From contig NZ_SJPQ01000001.1 of NCBI RefSeq assembly GCF_007859945.1, forward strand, positions 1,116,001 to 1,180,000: DNA of 64,000 nt, written 5' to 3'. The DNA comes from Pseudobythopirellula maris. GTDB taxonomy: Bacteria > Planctomycetota > Planctomycetia > Pirellulales > Lacipirellulaceae. Below the pieces are notes generated by a model, which searched no databases, was not told the origin of the DNA, and was given only the letters and a program-made list of their open reading frames with translations. Positions 34,427 through 44,372 of this stretch are shown piece after piece (position 1 is the stretch's first letter; every line of letters begins with the position of its first letter). The position numbers and the translations under genes are program-made.

Positions 34427-35755
34427 ATGGCTAAGAAAAATCGCTCTGGCGGACGTTACCGCGGCGGCAACAAGAACAACAACCAAGGCAACCGCAACAA
34501 CGGCCAACAACGCGGCGGCCGCCGGCGTGGTGGTGGCGGAGGCGGCGGTGGCGGTGGTGGTGGCGCCAACAACGGCGGCTACAACGGCCAAGACAATCCC
34601 CAAAATTACATGGGGGACGACGGCAAGCCGTTGCCGCTCACGCCCGGCTCCGGCGTGCTCGAGATGCACCCCAACGGCTACGGCTTTCTCCGCGACCCGG
34701 CCACCAACTTCACCCGCGAGCGGACCGATCCCTTCGTGCCCGGCACGATGATCGAGAAGTACGGCCTCCGCGAAGGTCTGCTGCTCTCCGGCATGGTGCA
34801 GCACCAGCGCCGCGGCCAGGGGCCGCGGTTGCGTGAGCTGCTCGACGTCGAAGGCGCGGCGCCCGACGACTACACCAACGTCAAGAAGTTCGAAGACCTC
34901 ACGCCCATCACCCCCGAAGAGTGGATCCGGCTCGAGACCGAAGCCGAGCCGATCAGCACGCGTGTGGTCGACCTCCTGGCGCCTCTCGGCAAGGGCCAGC
35001 GGGCGCTCGTGGTCGCCCCGCCCCGCACCGGCAAGACCGTGCTGATGCAACAGATCAGCCACGCCGTCTCGACCAACCACCCCGACATCGCGGTCATCGT
35101 GCTGCTCATCGACGAGCGGCCTGAAGAGGTGACCGACATGAAGCGCAACGTCGCCGGCGAGGTGTTCGCCTCGAGCCTCGACTGCGACGTCGAGTCGCAC
35201 GTGCGTCTCTCGCAACTCACGATCGAGCGTTGCCGCCGGCTCGCCGAGATGGGCAAGGATGTGTTCCTCTTGATGGACTCGATCACGCGTCTCGCCCGGG
35301 CCTTCAACAAGTGGGTCGGCAACACCGGCCGCACGATGAGCGGCGGCGTCGACATCAAGGCGATGGACATCCCCAAGAAGCTGTTCGCCACGGCCCGCGC
35401 CTTCGAAGAGGGCGGCTCGCTGACCATCGTAGGCACCGCGTTGATCGACACCGGCAGCCGCATGGACGAGCTGATCTTCCAAGAGTTCAAGGGCACCGGC
35501 AACATGGAGCTCGTCTTAGACCGCAAGCTCTCCGACCGCCGCATCTGGCCGGCCATCGACATCGGCCAGTCCGGCACGCGTCGCGAGGAGAAACTGCTGC
35601 CGGCCGAGACCCTGCACGCCGCCACGATGCTCCGCCGCACTCTCAGCAGCATGCACCACGTCGACGCCATGGAGCAGCTCACCTCGAAGCTCGGCAAGTA
35701 CAAGTCGAACAACGAGTTTATCAACCTGATCCAAGGCGCCCGGGCGATGGACTGA
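34427..35755 (+). CDS. rho: Transcription termination factor Rho
   Basis: 442 residues. The first 70 residues are a Lys/Arg/Asn/Gly-rich unordered extension with a run of 12 glycines. Then come the RNA-binding cold-shock-like domain (GVLEMHPNGYGFLRDPATNF) and the ATPase core: Walker A at VVAPPRTGKTVL, Walker B in VFLLMDSITRLARAF, the Q-loop/R-loop region (GNTGRTMSGGVDIKAMDIPK) and the arginine-finger region RKLSDRRIWPAIDI. Rho is a ring helicase that ends transcription. The N-terminal extension is like those of Rho proteins in other GC-rich bacteria and Bacteroidota; the start is fixed by MAKKNRSGG, with the frame upstream unsupported. Confidence 0.97.
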   Translation: MAKKNRSGGRYRGGNKNNNQGNRNNGQQRGGRRRGGGGGGGGGGGGANNGGYNGQDNPQNYMGDDGKPLPLTPGSGVLEMHPNGYGFLRDPATNFTRERTDPFVPGTMIEKYGLREGLLLSGMVQHQRRGQGPRLRELLDVEGAAPDDYTNVKKFEDLTPITPEEWIRLETEAEPISTRVVDLLAPLGKGQRALVVAPPRTGKTVLMQQISHAVSTNHPDIAVIVLLIDERPEEVTDMKRNVAGEVFASSLDCDVESHVRLSQLTIERCRRLAEMGKDVFLLMDSITRLARAFNKWVGNTGRTMSGGVDIKAMDIPKKLFATARAFEEGGSLTIVGTALIDTGSRMDELIFQEFKGTGNMELVLDRKLSDRRIWPAIDIGQSGTRREEKLLPAETLHAATMLRRTLSSMHHVDAMEQLTSKLGKYKSNNEFINLIQGARAMD

Positions 35756-35927
35756 GGCGGATTGAAACTTTGGCGGTCCGCGGCCATGATTTGAGCCGCG
35801 TTCTCGTTCGGCCCCTCGGCTTGCCCCAAGCCGAGGATCGCCAGGCCACCGAGAAAACGCCGCGAGCAACAGCTCGCACAACGCGTGGCGCCATACCGCC
35901 TAAGGCGGACACCAGCCACGCAAAAAC

Positions 35928-36010
35928 GGAGGGTAGGCGAATTGGCTAGCGGCCTGATTGGAATTCAGGTGCCGGGAAACCGGTTGCGGGTTCGAGTCCC
36001 GTGCCCTCCG
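35928..36010 (+). tRNA. tRNA-Ser (anticodon GGA)
   Basis: Folds into a full cloverleaf: seven-pair acceptor stem GGAGGGT/GCCCTCC, D arm, anticodon stem CCTGA/TCAGG with loop TTGGAAT (anticodon GGA), a long variable arm (about 15 bases, as expected for serine), and T arm GCGGG-TTCGAGT-CCCGT. The discriminator base is G, as in tRNA-Ser. The CCA end is not encoded. A T-rich stretch follows. Confidence 0.95.
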
Positions 36011-36525
36011 CTTTTTTCCTGGGGCTTCATCTTTTCTTCACGCGGCCCTGATCTAAAACAGGCGCCTCTCATCAGGCAAGCCTCCCAGCCCCCTTACTTG
36101 CGATAGCAATAGCTGCCGTGCAACCGCGACGAAGTGCGGAAGCACAACGGCTTCGTTGGCGGTTACCGGGTTACGCGGATCTCTTCGAGCGTGCGGCGCA
36201 GGAGACCCCGGCCACTTCTCATCCACGCTGACAGCCGACTGCGACATCGCTTCTGATGCAGTAGATGCTGATGTGTGACTGCAAACACTTTCGCGTGTTG
36301 CGTCTGGGAACTAAGAACTGACATTGATGCATGGCTGCAAAAGACATCGACCAGAAGCGTTCGCCATCAGTGCGAGACCTGGAAGGTGCGGCGCCACTAG
36401 CGTTAGCTCGCGCAGTTTTTGTAAACGACGATAAGATCGGTGATACGCACTTCTGATAAGACTGCCGCCAAACATTCTTTCGTGTGTACCCAGAGTACCG
36501 TTTTTATACTGTCTCATTACAAGTG

Positions 36526-36553
36526 TTGACCACTTGCGCTGTTGCCTTATATT
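36526..36553 (+). promoter_or_regulatory. Sigma-70-type promoter for the giant beta-helix gene
   Basis: TTGACC (36526-36531), 16-base spacer, TATATT (36548-36553). It leaves a leader of about 160 bases before the ATG at 36721, with GAGGGAG ten bases before that ATG. Confidence 0.7.
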
Positions 36554-36720
36554 CGGGTCGTTCGGGCACAACATCGCTCCACTTGTCTGCGCACCTCTTG
36601 TCTCGCCTGCAACATTCTAGCCAGAGCCAGTTTCGCTGCGTTATGGATGTTTCGTTCCTGGGGGGTTCCCCCTAGAGACACGTCCCTTAGCCACATACTC
36701 CATGAGGGAGATAGATTGCT

Positions 36721-39700
36721 ATGCGCCGACTGCCAGCTTCTTGGAGCACCACGCTCACCCAACTCGGATTCAAACGCGCCAAGCCAAGCGGCTCGAATCG
36801 CGGCCGCCAACCACGACGCCGCAACTTAAAGATGGAGTCGCTTGAAGACCGCCGCGTGCTGGCGGCGGTCAGCGTGAGCACAACACTGGATATCCTCGAC
36901 AACGACAGCGACACCAGTTCGATCGCCGCACTGATCTCCACTCCGGGCTCTGACGGCGAGATCTCGTTGCGCGAGGCAATCCTAGCGGCCAACAACACAA
37001 CGAACGTCAGTGGAAACGACGTCATCGATTTCGACCTGGGCGCCGGGCCGCATGTGCTGAACCTTACCGATGGCGAAATCGATATCACCGACGGGCTCGA
37101 CATTGAAGGGCTGGGGCGGGATCAGCTATCAATCGTCGCCGATAGCAACTCTCGCATCTTCGAGATCAACAATCTCGCCTCCGGTGTGAGCCACTCTTTC
37201 GTGATCGACGGGATCGAGTTCACAGGTGGCGACCGCAGCTCGGGCGGAGCGATCTCGACCAACGAAACGCGTGACATCGACCTGACGATCTCCGACAGCC
37301 GATTCGTAGACAACGAGTCTTCCAGCGGCGGGGCGATCTACCATCGCGCGCGGGGCAGCCTGCAAGTGCTTGACACGGAATTCTCTGGCAACTCGGCAAG
37401 CGGCGCTGGCGGGGCAATCTATGTCGACAACGCGTCAGGCGGGGTTGTCGACGTATCGATCGAAGGCAGCAGCTTCACTGACAACAGCGCCAACAGCAGT
37501 GGTGGCGCCATTTATTACACGGGCGATTCGTCGATCGAAGTCGAGAACAGCTCTTTTGGGAACAGCCACTCGAACAGCGACGGGGGGGCGATCTACGCCA
37601 GCTTCAGTGGATCGGCTGTAGCCCCCACGGTCAGCATCATCGATTCATCAATCTCGCACGGCAGCGCCGACCAGGGCGGCGGACTATATGTCAGCCACAG
37701 CAGCACATCGGGCGCTGGCGGCGGTGAGACGCTCATCGAGAATTCAAGCATCACCCACAACACCGCGGACGAAGACGGCGGTGGTATCTATGGCTACACC
37801 CGCACGGATGACCACGTCTGGAAAATCATTGGTAGCACGATTTCCAGCAACACGGCTGGCGTTTCTTCTGGTGACGGCGGTGGCGTCGCGCTCGACATTT
37901 CTTTTAACAGCGTCTACACCCCCGTTGCGTACGGGAACTCGCTGATCATCGATGACTCAGAGATCGCTTTCAACACCGCCCAAGGCTCGGGCGGTGGCGT
38001 TTCGGTTTCTACCGGCTACGGACACGCTACGCCGCTTCAGATCAGCGACACGTTCATTACTGGCAACCAGGCAGGCGAGAACGACGCTTTCGATGGCAAA
38101 GGCAAAGGGGGTGGACTAAGTCTGGTTGCCTTTGAAGGTGAGCATGTCATAGAGAACAGCAAGATCTCAGGAAATACGGCAGCGCGGTCCATCGACTGGT
38201 ACAACATTGACGGTCATGGCGGCGGGGTCTTCGCCCAACTCAACGGCAGCGACTATTACGCGGCATCTCCTATCCGCAGCATGCCGGTTGAGCTATCGAT
38301 CACCGGATCCGATCTATCCGAGAATACATCCGAACACGACGGCGGCGGGCTATACGTATCGACATACAGAAGCATATTCGAGGCGAATGAGCTCATCGAC
38401 GCCGAAATATCGGTCGCCGACTCGACATTCTTCAACAATACCTCACAACGTGGCGGTGGCATTGCTACATGGCTAGGACATGGCACTACGTTCGACATCG
38501 TCGACAGTCGCACGTCAGGCAATAATGCGTACTCGGAAGAAGGTTTTGCGACTTCCGTCCACAAAGGCATCGGCGGCGGTGTATACGCCTACTTCTACAG
38601 CGACTCCAGCGGTCTCGACAAACCGAACCTGACCATCGCGGGTTCAACGCTGGATGACAACTCCGCCGATTACCAGGGTGGCGGCATCTTCGCCTGCAGT
38701 AAGTACAACGGCGAACTGGTCGTTATCAACTCGACGGTTTCTGGGAACCAAACACTATCCGAGACGAGCGGAGAATCTCAAGGAGGCGGCGTCTGGATCG
38801 GCACTTTTGCCGGAGCCTCCGAAAAGATCGACGCTTACTTTACTAACACGACTATCACGCAGAACACCAGCGTCGAAGGCGCTGGTATCTTCACGACCGA
38901 TGTCGATGGAGCCACAACCCAGGTCAACAACTCGATCGTCTCGGATAACAACGATTACAGCGTATCGCCCGCGCCGAACAACATCGCCGGACGCATCGAC
39001 TCCGCCGACAGCAGCCACAACCTGGTGGGCGACAGCCCCGACCTGCTGAACATCAGCGGCAGCTCGATCAGCGAGACTACCCTGCCGAACGTAGTGGCGT
39101 CAGACACGCCGTTTCTCGGTGAGCTTCGCGACAACGGCGGCCCCACCCCAACCCACGCCTTGCTCGTCGATAGCGCGGCGATCGACAGCGGCTCGGACGC
39201 CCTGGCCATCAACCCGGTCACGAGCGTCTCGCTGAACGTCGATCAACGCGGCGTCTCAAGGCCTTACGACATTGCCGGAGTCGGCAACGACGGGACCAAC
39301 ACGGTGGACCGCGGCGCCCTTGAGACGCATTCGACGGGGATCATTGTCGATACGGACGAGGGCGTCGACGACAACGACACGTCGGCAGGCGATCTCAGCC
39401 TCCGTGAAGCGATCGAGATCGCCTACAACGAGCCTGGTCATCAGACCATTTACTTCGACCCAACGTTCTTCTCCTCCACCAAGACGATCACGCTAGCCTC
39501 GCAACTGTTGATCGATAGCGATCTGACGATCGAAGGCTTGGGCGAAGACCTGATCGTCATCGATGCGAACGGCGCCTCACGCGTCATCGAAGTCGCGTCG
39601 GGCGTCGCCGCGACGATCGGCGGAGTCACGATCACCGGCGGCGACACGACTAACGGCGGCGGCGTTTACAACGGCGGCGACCTGACGCTCGACCACGTGG

Positions 39701-41952
39701 TCATCGAGGACAACACGTCGAGCGTGTTTGGCGGCGGCGTCCATAGCGGGTCAACCGCGACTTCACTGACAATCCGTGACAGCGTCGTCGATAACAACAC
39801 CGCCGTCATTGGCGGCGGGGCCTCGGCTCAAGCGGGAACACTACTCATCGAACGCAGTTCCTTATCCAGCAACCAGGCGGTCGTGGCCGGTGGCGTAGCC
39901 CCTTACGATGCGGTCACCTCGTTTGTGGTCGACTCGAGCACAATCGCCTACAACGAAGCTAGCAACTGGGGCGGCGGCATCCTCGCCCTGCAAATCGATT
40001 CCGCCGAGGTCATCAACTCGACGATCTCGCACAACGAATCGCTCAACGGTCCTGGCGGCGGCATTTACATCCAAGAGGTCGTCGATCCGGTTGAGGTCAC
40101 AAACTCCACGATCGCCTACAACGAGAGCACCCAACTCGGCGCCGGCATCTATCTGAAGTATGTCTATGGGGCCGCGAGCTCGTTGCTTCTCAACAACTCG
40201 ATTGTTGCGGAGAACAAGATCGGGAGCATCGCGGACGACATCCGTGGAATCATTGACGTCACCAGTTCGAGCAACCTGATCGGATGGCTCAACACGGCGG
40301 AACGGACCTTCATCGACCACGGAGAGAACAGCAATCTGATCGGCACCGCGTCGAGCGGCGGCGTGCTCGACCCGCACTTGGCGCCGTTGGGCGATTACGG
40401 CGGCGGGACGCTCGCCCACGCCCTTCTTGCCGACAGCGACGCGATCGACAACGCGAACAGCTCGCTCTCCCCCGATGTGGACCAACGCGGCTTCGCCCGC
40501 TCCGTCGACGGCGACGGCGTTGGCGGCGCTCAAGACGACATCGGCGCCTACGAGCTGCAGCTCGCGAGCGTCGTCAACACCCCTAAGGACAGGGACATCG
40601 AATCGGGCGAGTTGAGCTTGCGTCAAGCCTTGCACGAGGCGGCGATTCGCGACGGCGCCGAGACCATCGATTTCGACTTCCACTTGCTCTGCGTCTCCGA
40701 CACGATCACGCTCGAGGACCAAACAGGCGACGGCGTTGCGGATCAGTTGGTGGTCGACAGCGACGTGACGATCAACGGCCTCGGATCGGAGTTGCTCACC
40801 GTGAGCGGTGACAATGAGACCCGGGTGTTCCACGTCACGGCGGGAACCACAGCCACGATCGAGGGTCTCGCCATCACCGAGGGCTCCGCCGCCGACGGCG
40901 CCGGCGTCTACAGCCAGGGCGACCTCACGCTCGACGGCGTCGAGATCCACAACAACGAAGCCGTCAGCTACGGCGGCGGAGTATACAGCTACGGCCAACA
41001 CGTCAACCTCACGATCCTCAATAGCAACATCCACGACAACGACGCGACGAGCACGACAGCGGGCGTGGGTGGGGGCGTGGGTGGGGGCGTTGCGGTCCAA
41101 GGCGGCTACGCCGTGATCGAGCGGTCCTCGATCAACGACAACACCGCCGGCTATTATGGGGGAGGTTTCGCCACTGATGACGAGTACCCGCTGTTAACGC
41201 TGGACATCGTTGACAGCACCATCGCCTTGAACACGGCGGCCAACGTCGGTGGCGTAGCGCTGATCCGTGTGGACGACACGGTGATCACCAACTCGACGAT
41301 CTCGACCAACACCGGCACCAGTGGGTTCGGCGGCCTCTTTTTCTCGAACGCCGATGACGTTCTGATTACCAACGCGACGATCGCGAACAACTTCTCCGAT
41401 ATCTACAGCGGCGTTTACATCGTTTACGGTTCGGACGTGACGCTCAACAACACGATCGTCGCAGGGAACCATGGCACGTCGACCGATTCCGATATCGTGG
41501 GGTCGGTCAACACGAGCGACAGCTACAATAACCTGATCGGCCACGCCGCCACGAATGGCGGCCTGACGGATAACAACCAGGGCAACATCGTCGGAGTCGG
41601 CGGCTCCGGCACGCTCGACGCGAAACTCGCCGCCCTCGACTTCTACGGTGGGCCCACGATGACCCACGCGTTGCTATCGGGCAGCGATGCGATCGACAAC
41701 GGCGACGACAGCCTCGCCCCGTTGACCGACCAGCGCGGGTACGCCCGGCCGGTGGACGGCAACAACGATAGCGTCGCTCAATCCGACATCGGGGCTGTAG
41801 AGCGAGAAGAAGATTCTCTTCTCGCCATGGCGATGGCTTACCGCGGTGGCGAGGAAGAGGAAGACGATGAGTACGAAGAGAGCGAGTATTCGCTCGGCGA
41901 AGAATATTACGAGGCCCTCGATGAGGCTCTGGCCGAATCGGTGGGCGTTTGA
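36721..41952 (+). CDS. Giant repeat-rich surface protein (LEDRRVLA N-terminus, right-handed beta-helix, choice-of-anchor-Q-like units)
   Basis: 1743 residues. The N-terminus lacks an ordinary signal peptide; instead a basic region leads to KMESLEDRRVLAAVSV, the planctomycete extracellular N-terminal motif (Planc_extracel). Three large units follow, each starting with a CSLREA-like motif (GEISLREAILAANN near 80, GDLSLREAIEIAYN near 889, GELSLRQALHEAAI near 1297) and ending with DQRG..RPVD..DIGA-type segments (near 840, 1255 and 1670). Between are many GG-(A/V)-(I/V)-Y repeats of the Pmp/beta-helix type. The C-terminus is an acidic tail of about 45 residues. It is presumably secreted and may act in adhesion; no catalytic motif is visible. 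Confidence 0.88.
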   Translation: MRRLPASWSTTLTQLGFKRAKPSGSNRGRQPRRRNLKMESLEDRRVLAAVSVSTTLDILDNDSDTSSIAALISTPGSDGEISLREAILAANNTTNVSGNDVIDFDLGAGPHVLNLTDGEIDITDGLDIEGLGRDQLSIVADSNSRIFEINNLASGVSHSFVIDGIEFTGGDRSSGGAISTNETRDIDLTISDSRFVDNESSSGGAIYHRARGSLQVLDTEFSGNSASGAGGAIYVDNASGGVVDVSIEGSSFTDNSANSSGGAIYYTGDSSIEVENSSFGNSHSNSDGGAIYASFSGSAVAPTVSIIDSSISHGSADQGGGLYVSHSSTSGAGGGETLIENSSITHNTADEDGGGIYGYTRTDDHVWKIIGSTISSNTAGVSSGDGGGVALDISFNSVYTPVAYGNSLIIDDSEIAFNTAQGSGGGVSVSTGYGHATPLQISDTFITGNQAGENDAFDGKGKGGGLSLVAFEGEHVIENSKISGNTAARSIDWYNIDGHGGGVFAQLNGSDYYAASPIRSMPVELSITGSDLSENTSEHDGGGLYVSTYRSIFEANELIDAEISVADSTFFNNTSQRGGGIATWLGHGTTFDIVDSRTSGNNAYSEEGFATSVHKGIGGGVYAYFYSDSSGLDKPNLTIAGSTLDDNSADYQGGGIFACSKYNGELVVINSTVSGNQTLSETSGESQGGGVWIGTFAGASEKIDAYFTNTTITQNTSVEGAGIFTTDVDGATTQVNNSIVSDNNDYSVSPAPNNIAGRIDSADSSHNLVGDSPDLLNISGSSISETTLPNVVASDTPFLGELRDNGGPTPTHALLVDSAAIDSGSDALAINPVTSVSLNVDQRGVSRPYDIAGVGNDGTNTVDRGALETHSTGIIVDTDEGVDDNDTSAGDLSLREAIEIAYNEPGHQTIYFDPTFFSSTKTITLASQLLIDSDLTIEGLGEDLIVIDANGASRVIEVASGVAATIGGVTITGGDTTNGGGVYNGGDLTLDHVVIEDNTSSVFGGGVHSGSTATSLTIRDSVVDNNTAVIGGGASAQAGTLLIERSSLSSNQAVVAGGVAPYDAVTSFVVDSSTIAYNEASNWGGGILALQIDSAEVINSTISHNESLNGPGGGIYIQEVVDPVEVTNSTIAYNESTQLGAGIYLKYVYGAASSLLLNNSIVAENKIGSIADDIRGIIDVTSSSNLIGWLNTAERTFIDHGENSNLIGTASSGGVLDPHLAPLGDYGGGTLAHALLADSDAIDNANSSLSPDVDQRGFARSVDGDGVGGAQDDIGAYELQLASVVNTPKDRDIESGELSLRQALHEAAIRDGAETIDFDFHLLCVSDTITLEDQTGDGVADQLVVDSDVTINGLGSELLTVSGDNETRVFHVTAGTTATIEGLAITEGSAADGAGVYSQGDLTLDGVEIHNNEAVSYGGGVYSYGQHVNLTILNSNIHDNDATSTTAGVGGGVGGGVAVQGGYAVIERSSINDNTAGYYGGGFATDDEYPLLTLDIVDSTIALNTAANVGGVALIRVDDTVITNSTISTNTGTSGFGGLFFSNADDVLITNATIANNFSDIYSGVYIVYGSDVTLNNTIVAGNHGTSTDSDIVGSVNTSDSYNNLIGHAATNGGLTDNNQGNIVGVGGSGTLDAKLAALDFYGGPTMTHALLSGSDAIDNGDDSLAPLTDQRGYARPVDGNNDSVAQSDIGAVEREEDSLLAMAMAYRGGEEEEDDEYEESEYSLGEEYYEALDEALAESVGV

Positions 41953-42017
41953 CACTATCGATTGATACCGCCGCGGCCCGCATCGTGGGGACGCGGCGAT
42001 TATTCCTTCAAGACCAC

Positions 42018-42048
42018 AGCAGAGGGCGCGGCCAACGCGTCCTCTGCT
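42018..42048. terminator. Bidirectional hairpin between the beta-helix gene and the glycoamylase-like gene
   Basis: AGCAGAGGGCGCG, loop GCCAA, CGCGTCCTCTGCT; 13 pairs with one G-U. It lies between convergent genes (stops at 41952 and 42085), with CTTCTT following rather than a full T-tract. Confidence 0.7.
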
Positions 42049-42084
42049 CTTCTTGCGCGATTGTGCAAGCAAACTTTGATTCGC

Positions 42085-43536
42085 TCAGTCCGCCGCGCGT
42101 TCTTGCCACGCCAAGCGGGCGACGCCCATGCGCGCCACCGGGTGCTCGTGGAACAGACGCCAGAGGAGTCCCGTGCGGGCGTTCTCGATCATCAGCAGCA
42201 TCGGGCCGACATCGATGCCGATGTACGACTCGGGGGCGTGCAACTGGTCGAGGTTGAAGCTGTCGAGGAAGCCGTAGCCGCCGCGTTCGGGGGTGCGCCA
42301 CACGAGCGGCTCGCCGCGGCCGTCACGCAGCTTCTTCATCGCCCGCAGGGCGGCCAGGGACTCGTCGGGCAAGAACGGCAACGCCGAGGCGGCCACGTAA
42401 GGCGCCACCGTGCCGCCGCGCCAGATATCGAGGCCGCTGTGATTGGGCGTCAGGTCTTGCACCAAATAGCTTTTGGCGCCGGGCGTGTTCAAGCCGAGGC
42501 ATGGCCCCAAACCCCACAGGTCCGGCCCGAGCGATTTGTACTCCCCCGCCTTCTCGACACAACGCCGTCGGTGCGTGAGGAACGCCCGTCGGGTGTTCTC
42601 GAACCAGTCGACCCGCGGGTTCTCTACGCCGAACAGCGAGGGGTCGTCGGGTTCGAAGCGGCGGTAGTCGATCCAGCAGTGCTGGAAGAAGTAAGTGAAC
42701 ATCGTGCCGTTCCAGGAGACGACATAAGGCTCGTCGGTCTCGTGGCGTGCGACCTTGCGTTCCAGCTGGTAATAAGTCTCAGGCGGCAAGGCGTAGTCGG
42801 CGTTGGGCGCGGCGACGGCCAGAAAGTAGATGAGCTGCTCCTCGGCGCTGGCGATGTGCCAACTCCATGGGCTCATGCCCCCTGCCCCGGCGACCCCCTC
42901 CGGCGAATCGGCCCGCCAGCCGAGCGACAACCGGCCCTGGGGCCCGGTGGCGTAGGCGGACCAATTGGTCTCCTCGACGAGGCGGTCGACGAGCCGCTTG
43001 GTCTCGCCGCCAAAGTAGCTGGCGGCGGCCATGGCGCCGGCTTGCAGCAAGGCGTGGTCGACCGTGCTGGCGAAAACCTGCGGCGCGCTCGGTCGCAGGC
43101 CGCCGGTGTGTTGGTCAACGAAGTGTAGGTAGAGCCCGTGCCTCTTGTTGTCGTCGCGATCGACGATCGCGCTAAGCACCGACTCGGCGCGTTGCTGGGC
43201 CTCGTCGCGTGTGACCCAGCCGCGCTCCACGCCGATCGGCAACGCCGAGAGTTGGAAGCCGACCGCGGCGACGCTGGAGATGTTGGTGTCGAGCCGGTCG
43301 CGGACCAAGCCGGCGGGCGCGCCGACTTCGTTCCACAGATAAAGAAAGCAGCCACGCTGCGTCTCGTCGAGCAATCGTCGGTCGCGATCGCTGAGGCTTT
43401 TTTCGTCGAAGTGCTGCGGCCCGCCAGCGGCCAGTACGTCTTGCGCCACAGCCGCCTCCACGCCGCCCAGCGATGCCGTCCAGGCCAAGCATGCCCAGCA
43501 CGCCAGAAGTGTTCGGGTTGACCAAGAAAATTTCAT
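42085..43536 (-). CDS. Exported glycoamylase-like (GH144-type) protein
   Basis: 483 residues with an N-terminal signal peptide (STRTLLACWACLAWTASLGG). The rest fits the glycoamylase-like family PF10091, an (alpha/alpha)6-barrel: LLDETQRGCFLYLWNEVGAP, TNISSVAAVGFQLSALPIGV, ALLQAGAMAAASYFGG, SLGWRADSPEG, SWNGTMFTYFFQHCW and GFLDSFNL...YIGIDVGPMLL. Some members are endo-beta-1,2-glucanases (GH144), but the family is broader and the substrate cannot be read. It sits at the 3' side of the beta-helix gene without obvious functional linkage. Confidence 0.88.
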   Translation of the reverse strand: MKFSWSTRTLLACWACLAWTASLGGVEAAVAQDVLAAGGPQHFDEKSLSDRDRRLLDETQRGCFLYLWNEVGAPAGLVRDRLDTNISSVAAVGFQLSALPIGVERGWVTRDEAQQRAESVLSAIVDRDDNKRHGLYLHFVDQHTGGLRPSAPQVFASTVDHALLQAGAMAAASYFGGETKRLVDRLVEETNWSAYATGPQGRLSLGWRADSPEGVAGAGGMSPWSWHIASAEEQLIYFLAVAAPNADYALPPETYYQLERKVARHETDEPYVVSWNGTMFTYFFQHCWIDYRRFEPDDPSLFGVENPRVDWFENTRRAFLTHRRRCVEKAGEYKSLGPDLWGLGPCLGLNTPGAKSYLVQDLTPNHSGLDIWRGGTVAPYVAASALPFLPDESLAALRAMKKLRDGRGEPLVWRTPERGGYGFLDSFNLDQLHAPESYIGIDVGPMLLMIENARTGLLWRLFHEHPVARMGVARLAWQERAAD

Positions 43537-43772
43537 GCCGTGAGGAGGCTAGCTCGCGGCGAGTTGGGTGTCAAATACGCTAGCTACCCTAATGCGTAGC
43601 GCACCGAGAATCGCCCTGTGAGAGACCGCAGGAAGGCATAAAACTGCATGCCAACCGACCAACCGCCGGCCCGTTGGTCGTCGCCAGACCATGGGGATCG
43701 CGGTAAGATGGGATTCCCCGTTTGCGGCCGCGTAGCCGCCCCCGCCCGCCTCGCAACCCATTCCCGCTAGTT

Positions 43773-44372
43773 ATGCTCCCGCTCCCTCCCGAGACCGAAG
43801 CGATCCTGTTCGACGTCGACGGGACGCTGATCGATTCGATGCCGCTGCACATCGTCGCCTGGAACCAGGCCCTCGAGCCGCACGGCGTGCAGACGCCTGA
43901 CGGGTTTATTGACGAACACGCCGGCCGACCGACCGACGTGATCGTCGGCATCCTCAACCAGATGTTCGGCACGACGATCGACCCTGCACCGTTCACCGTG
44001 GAGAAGGAGCGGCTCTTCATCGAACTGCTCCCCGAAGCCAAGCCGATCGACCAAGTGGTTGCGACCGCACGAGAGCACGAGGGCAAGATCGCGATGGGCG
44101 TGGTCTCGGGCGGCGTGCGTGAGATCGTCGATGCGAATCTCAAAGCGATCGGCCTGGAGGGATTCTTCCCCGTCATCGTCACGGCCAGCGACGACGTGGC
44201 GCCCAAGCCCTCGCCCGACATCTTCCTCGAGGCGGCCCGCCGACTCGGGGTCGCCCCGGAACGCTGCCACGTGTTCGAAGACGCCGACATGGGCTTGGAG
44301 GCCGCCCACGCGGCGGGCATGACCGCCACCGACGTTCGCGAGGTGCTCGCCGCAGCCCGCTCGGCGGGCTAA
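43773..44372 (+). CDS. HAD-superfamily phosphatase, beta-phosphoglucomutase-like
   Basis: 199 residues from the ATG at 43773. HAD motif I AILFDVDGTLID (Asp14 nucleophile, Asp16 acid), motif II GVVSGG (Ser112), motif III Lys145 in APKPSPDIF, motif IV VFEDADMGLEAA (Glu169, Asp170). The small helical cap fits the beta-PGM/phosphatase subfamily. It could be a sugar-phosphate phosphatase or mutase; no linked sugar genes. Three in-frame ATG candidates exist; the later one is chosen because the upstream residues are unlike the family. Confidence 0.9.
   Translation: MLPLPPETEAILFDVDGTLIDSMPLHIVAWNQALEPHGVQTPDGFIDEHAGRPTDVIVGILNQMFGTTIDPAPFTVEKERLFIELLPEAKPIDQVVATAREHEGKIAMGVVSGGVREIVDANLKAIGLEGFFPVIVTASDDVAPKPSPDIFLEAARRLGVAPERCHVFEDADMGLEAAHAAGMTATDVREVLAAARSAG

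Larger units (their letters stand above)
35756..36720. other. Intergenic region containing tRNA-Ser and the beta-helix gene promoter
   Basis: About 960 bases. It holds a hairpin after rho (35814-35836, CCTCGGCTT against AAGCCGAGG, no T-tract), the tRNA-Ser gene and, after 36011, about 700 bases whose composition is less GC-rich. Besides the promoter at 36526 I see no gene in those 700 bases. Confidence 0.6.

Noticed and set aside
35885-36106. Plus-strand frame covering tRNA-Ser
   Set aside because: The tRNA cloverleaf is complete and the peptide has no features.
39862-41100. 412-residue minus-strand frame inside the beta-helix gene
   Set aside because: Antisense shadow; the sense frame is a continuous repeat protein.
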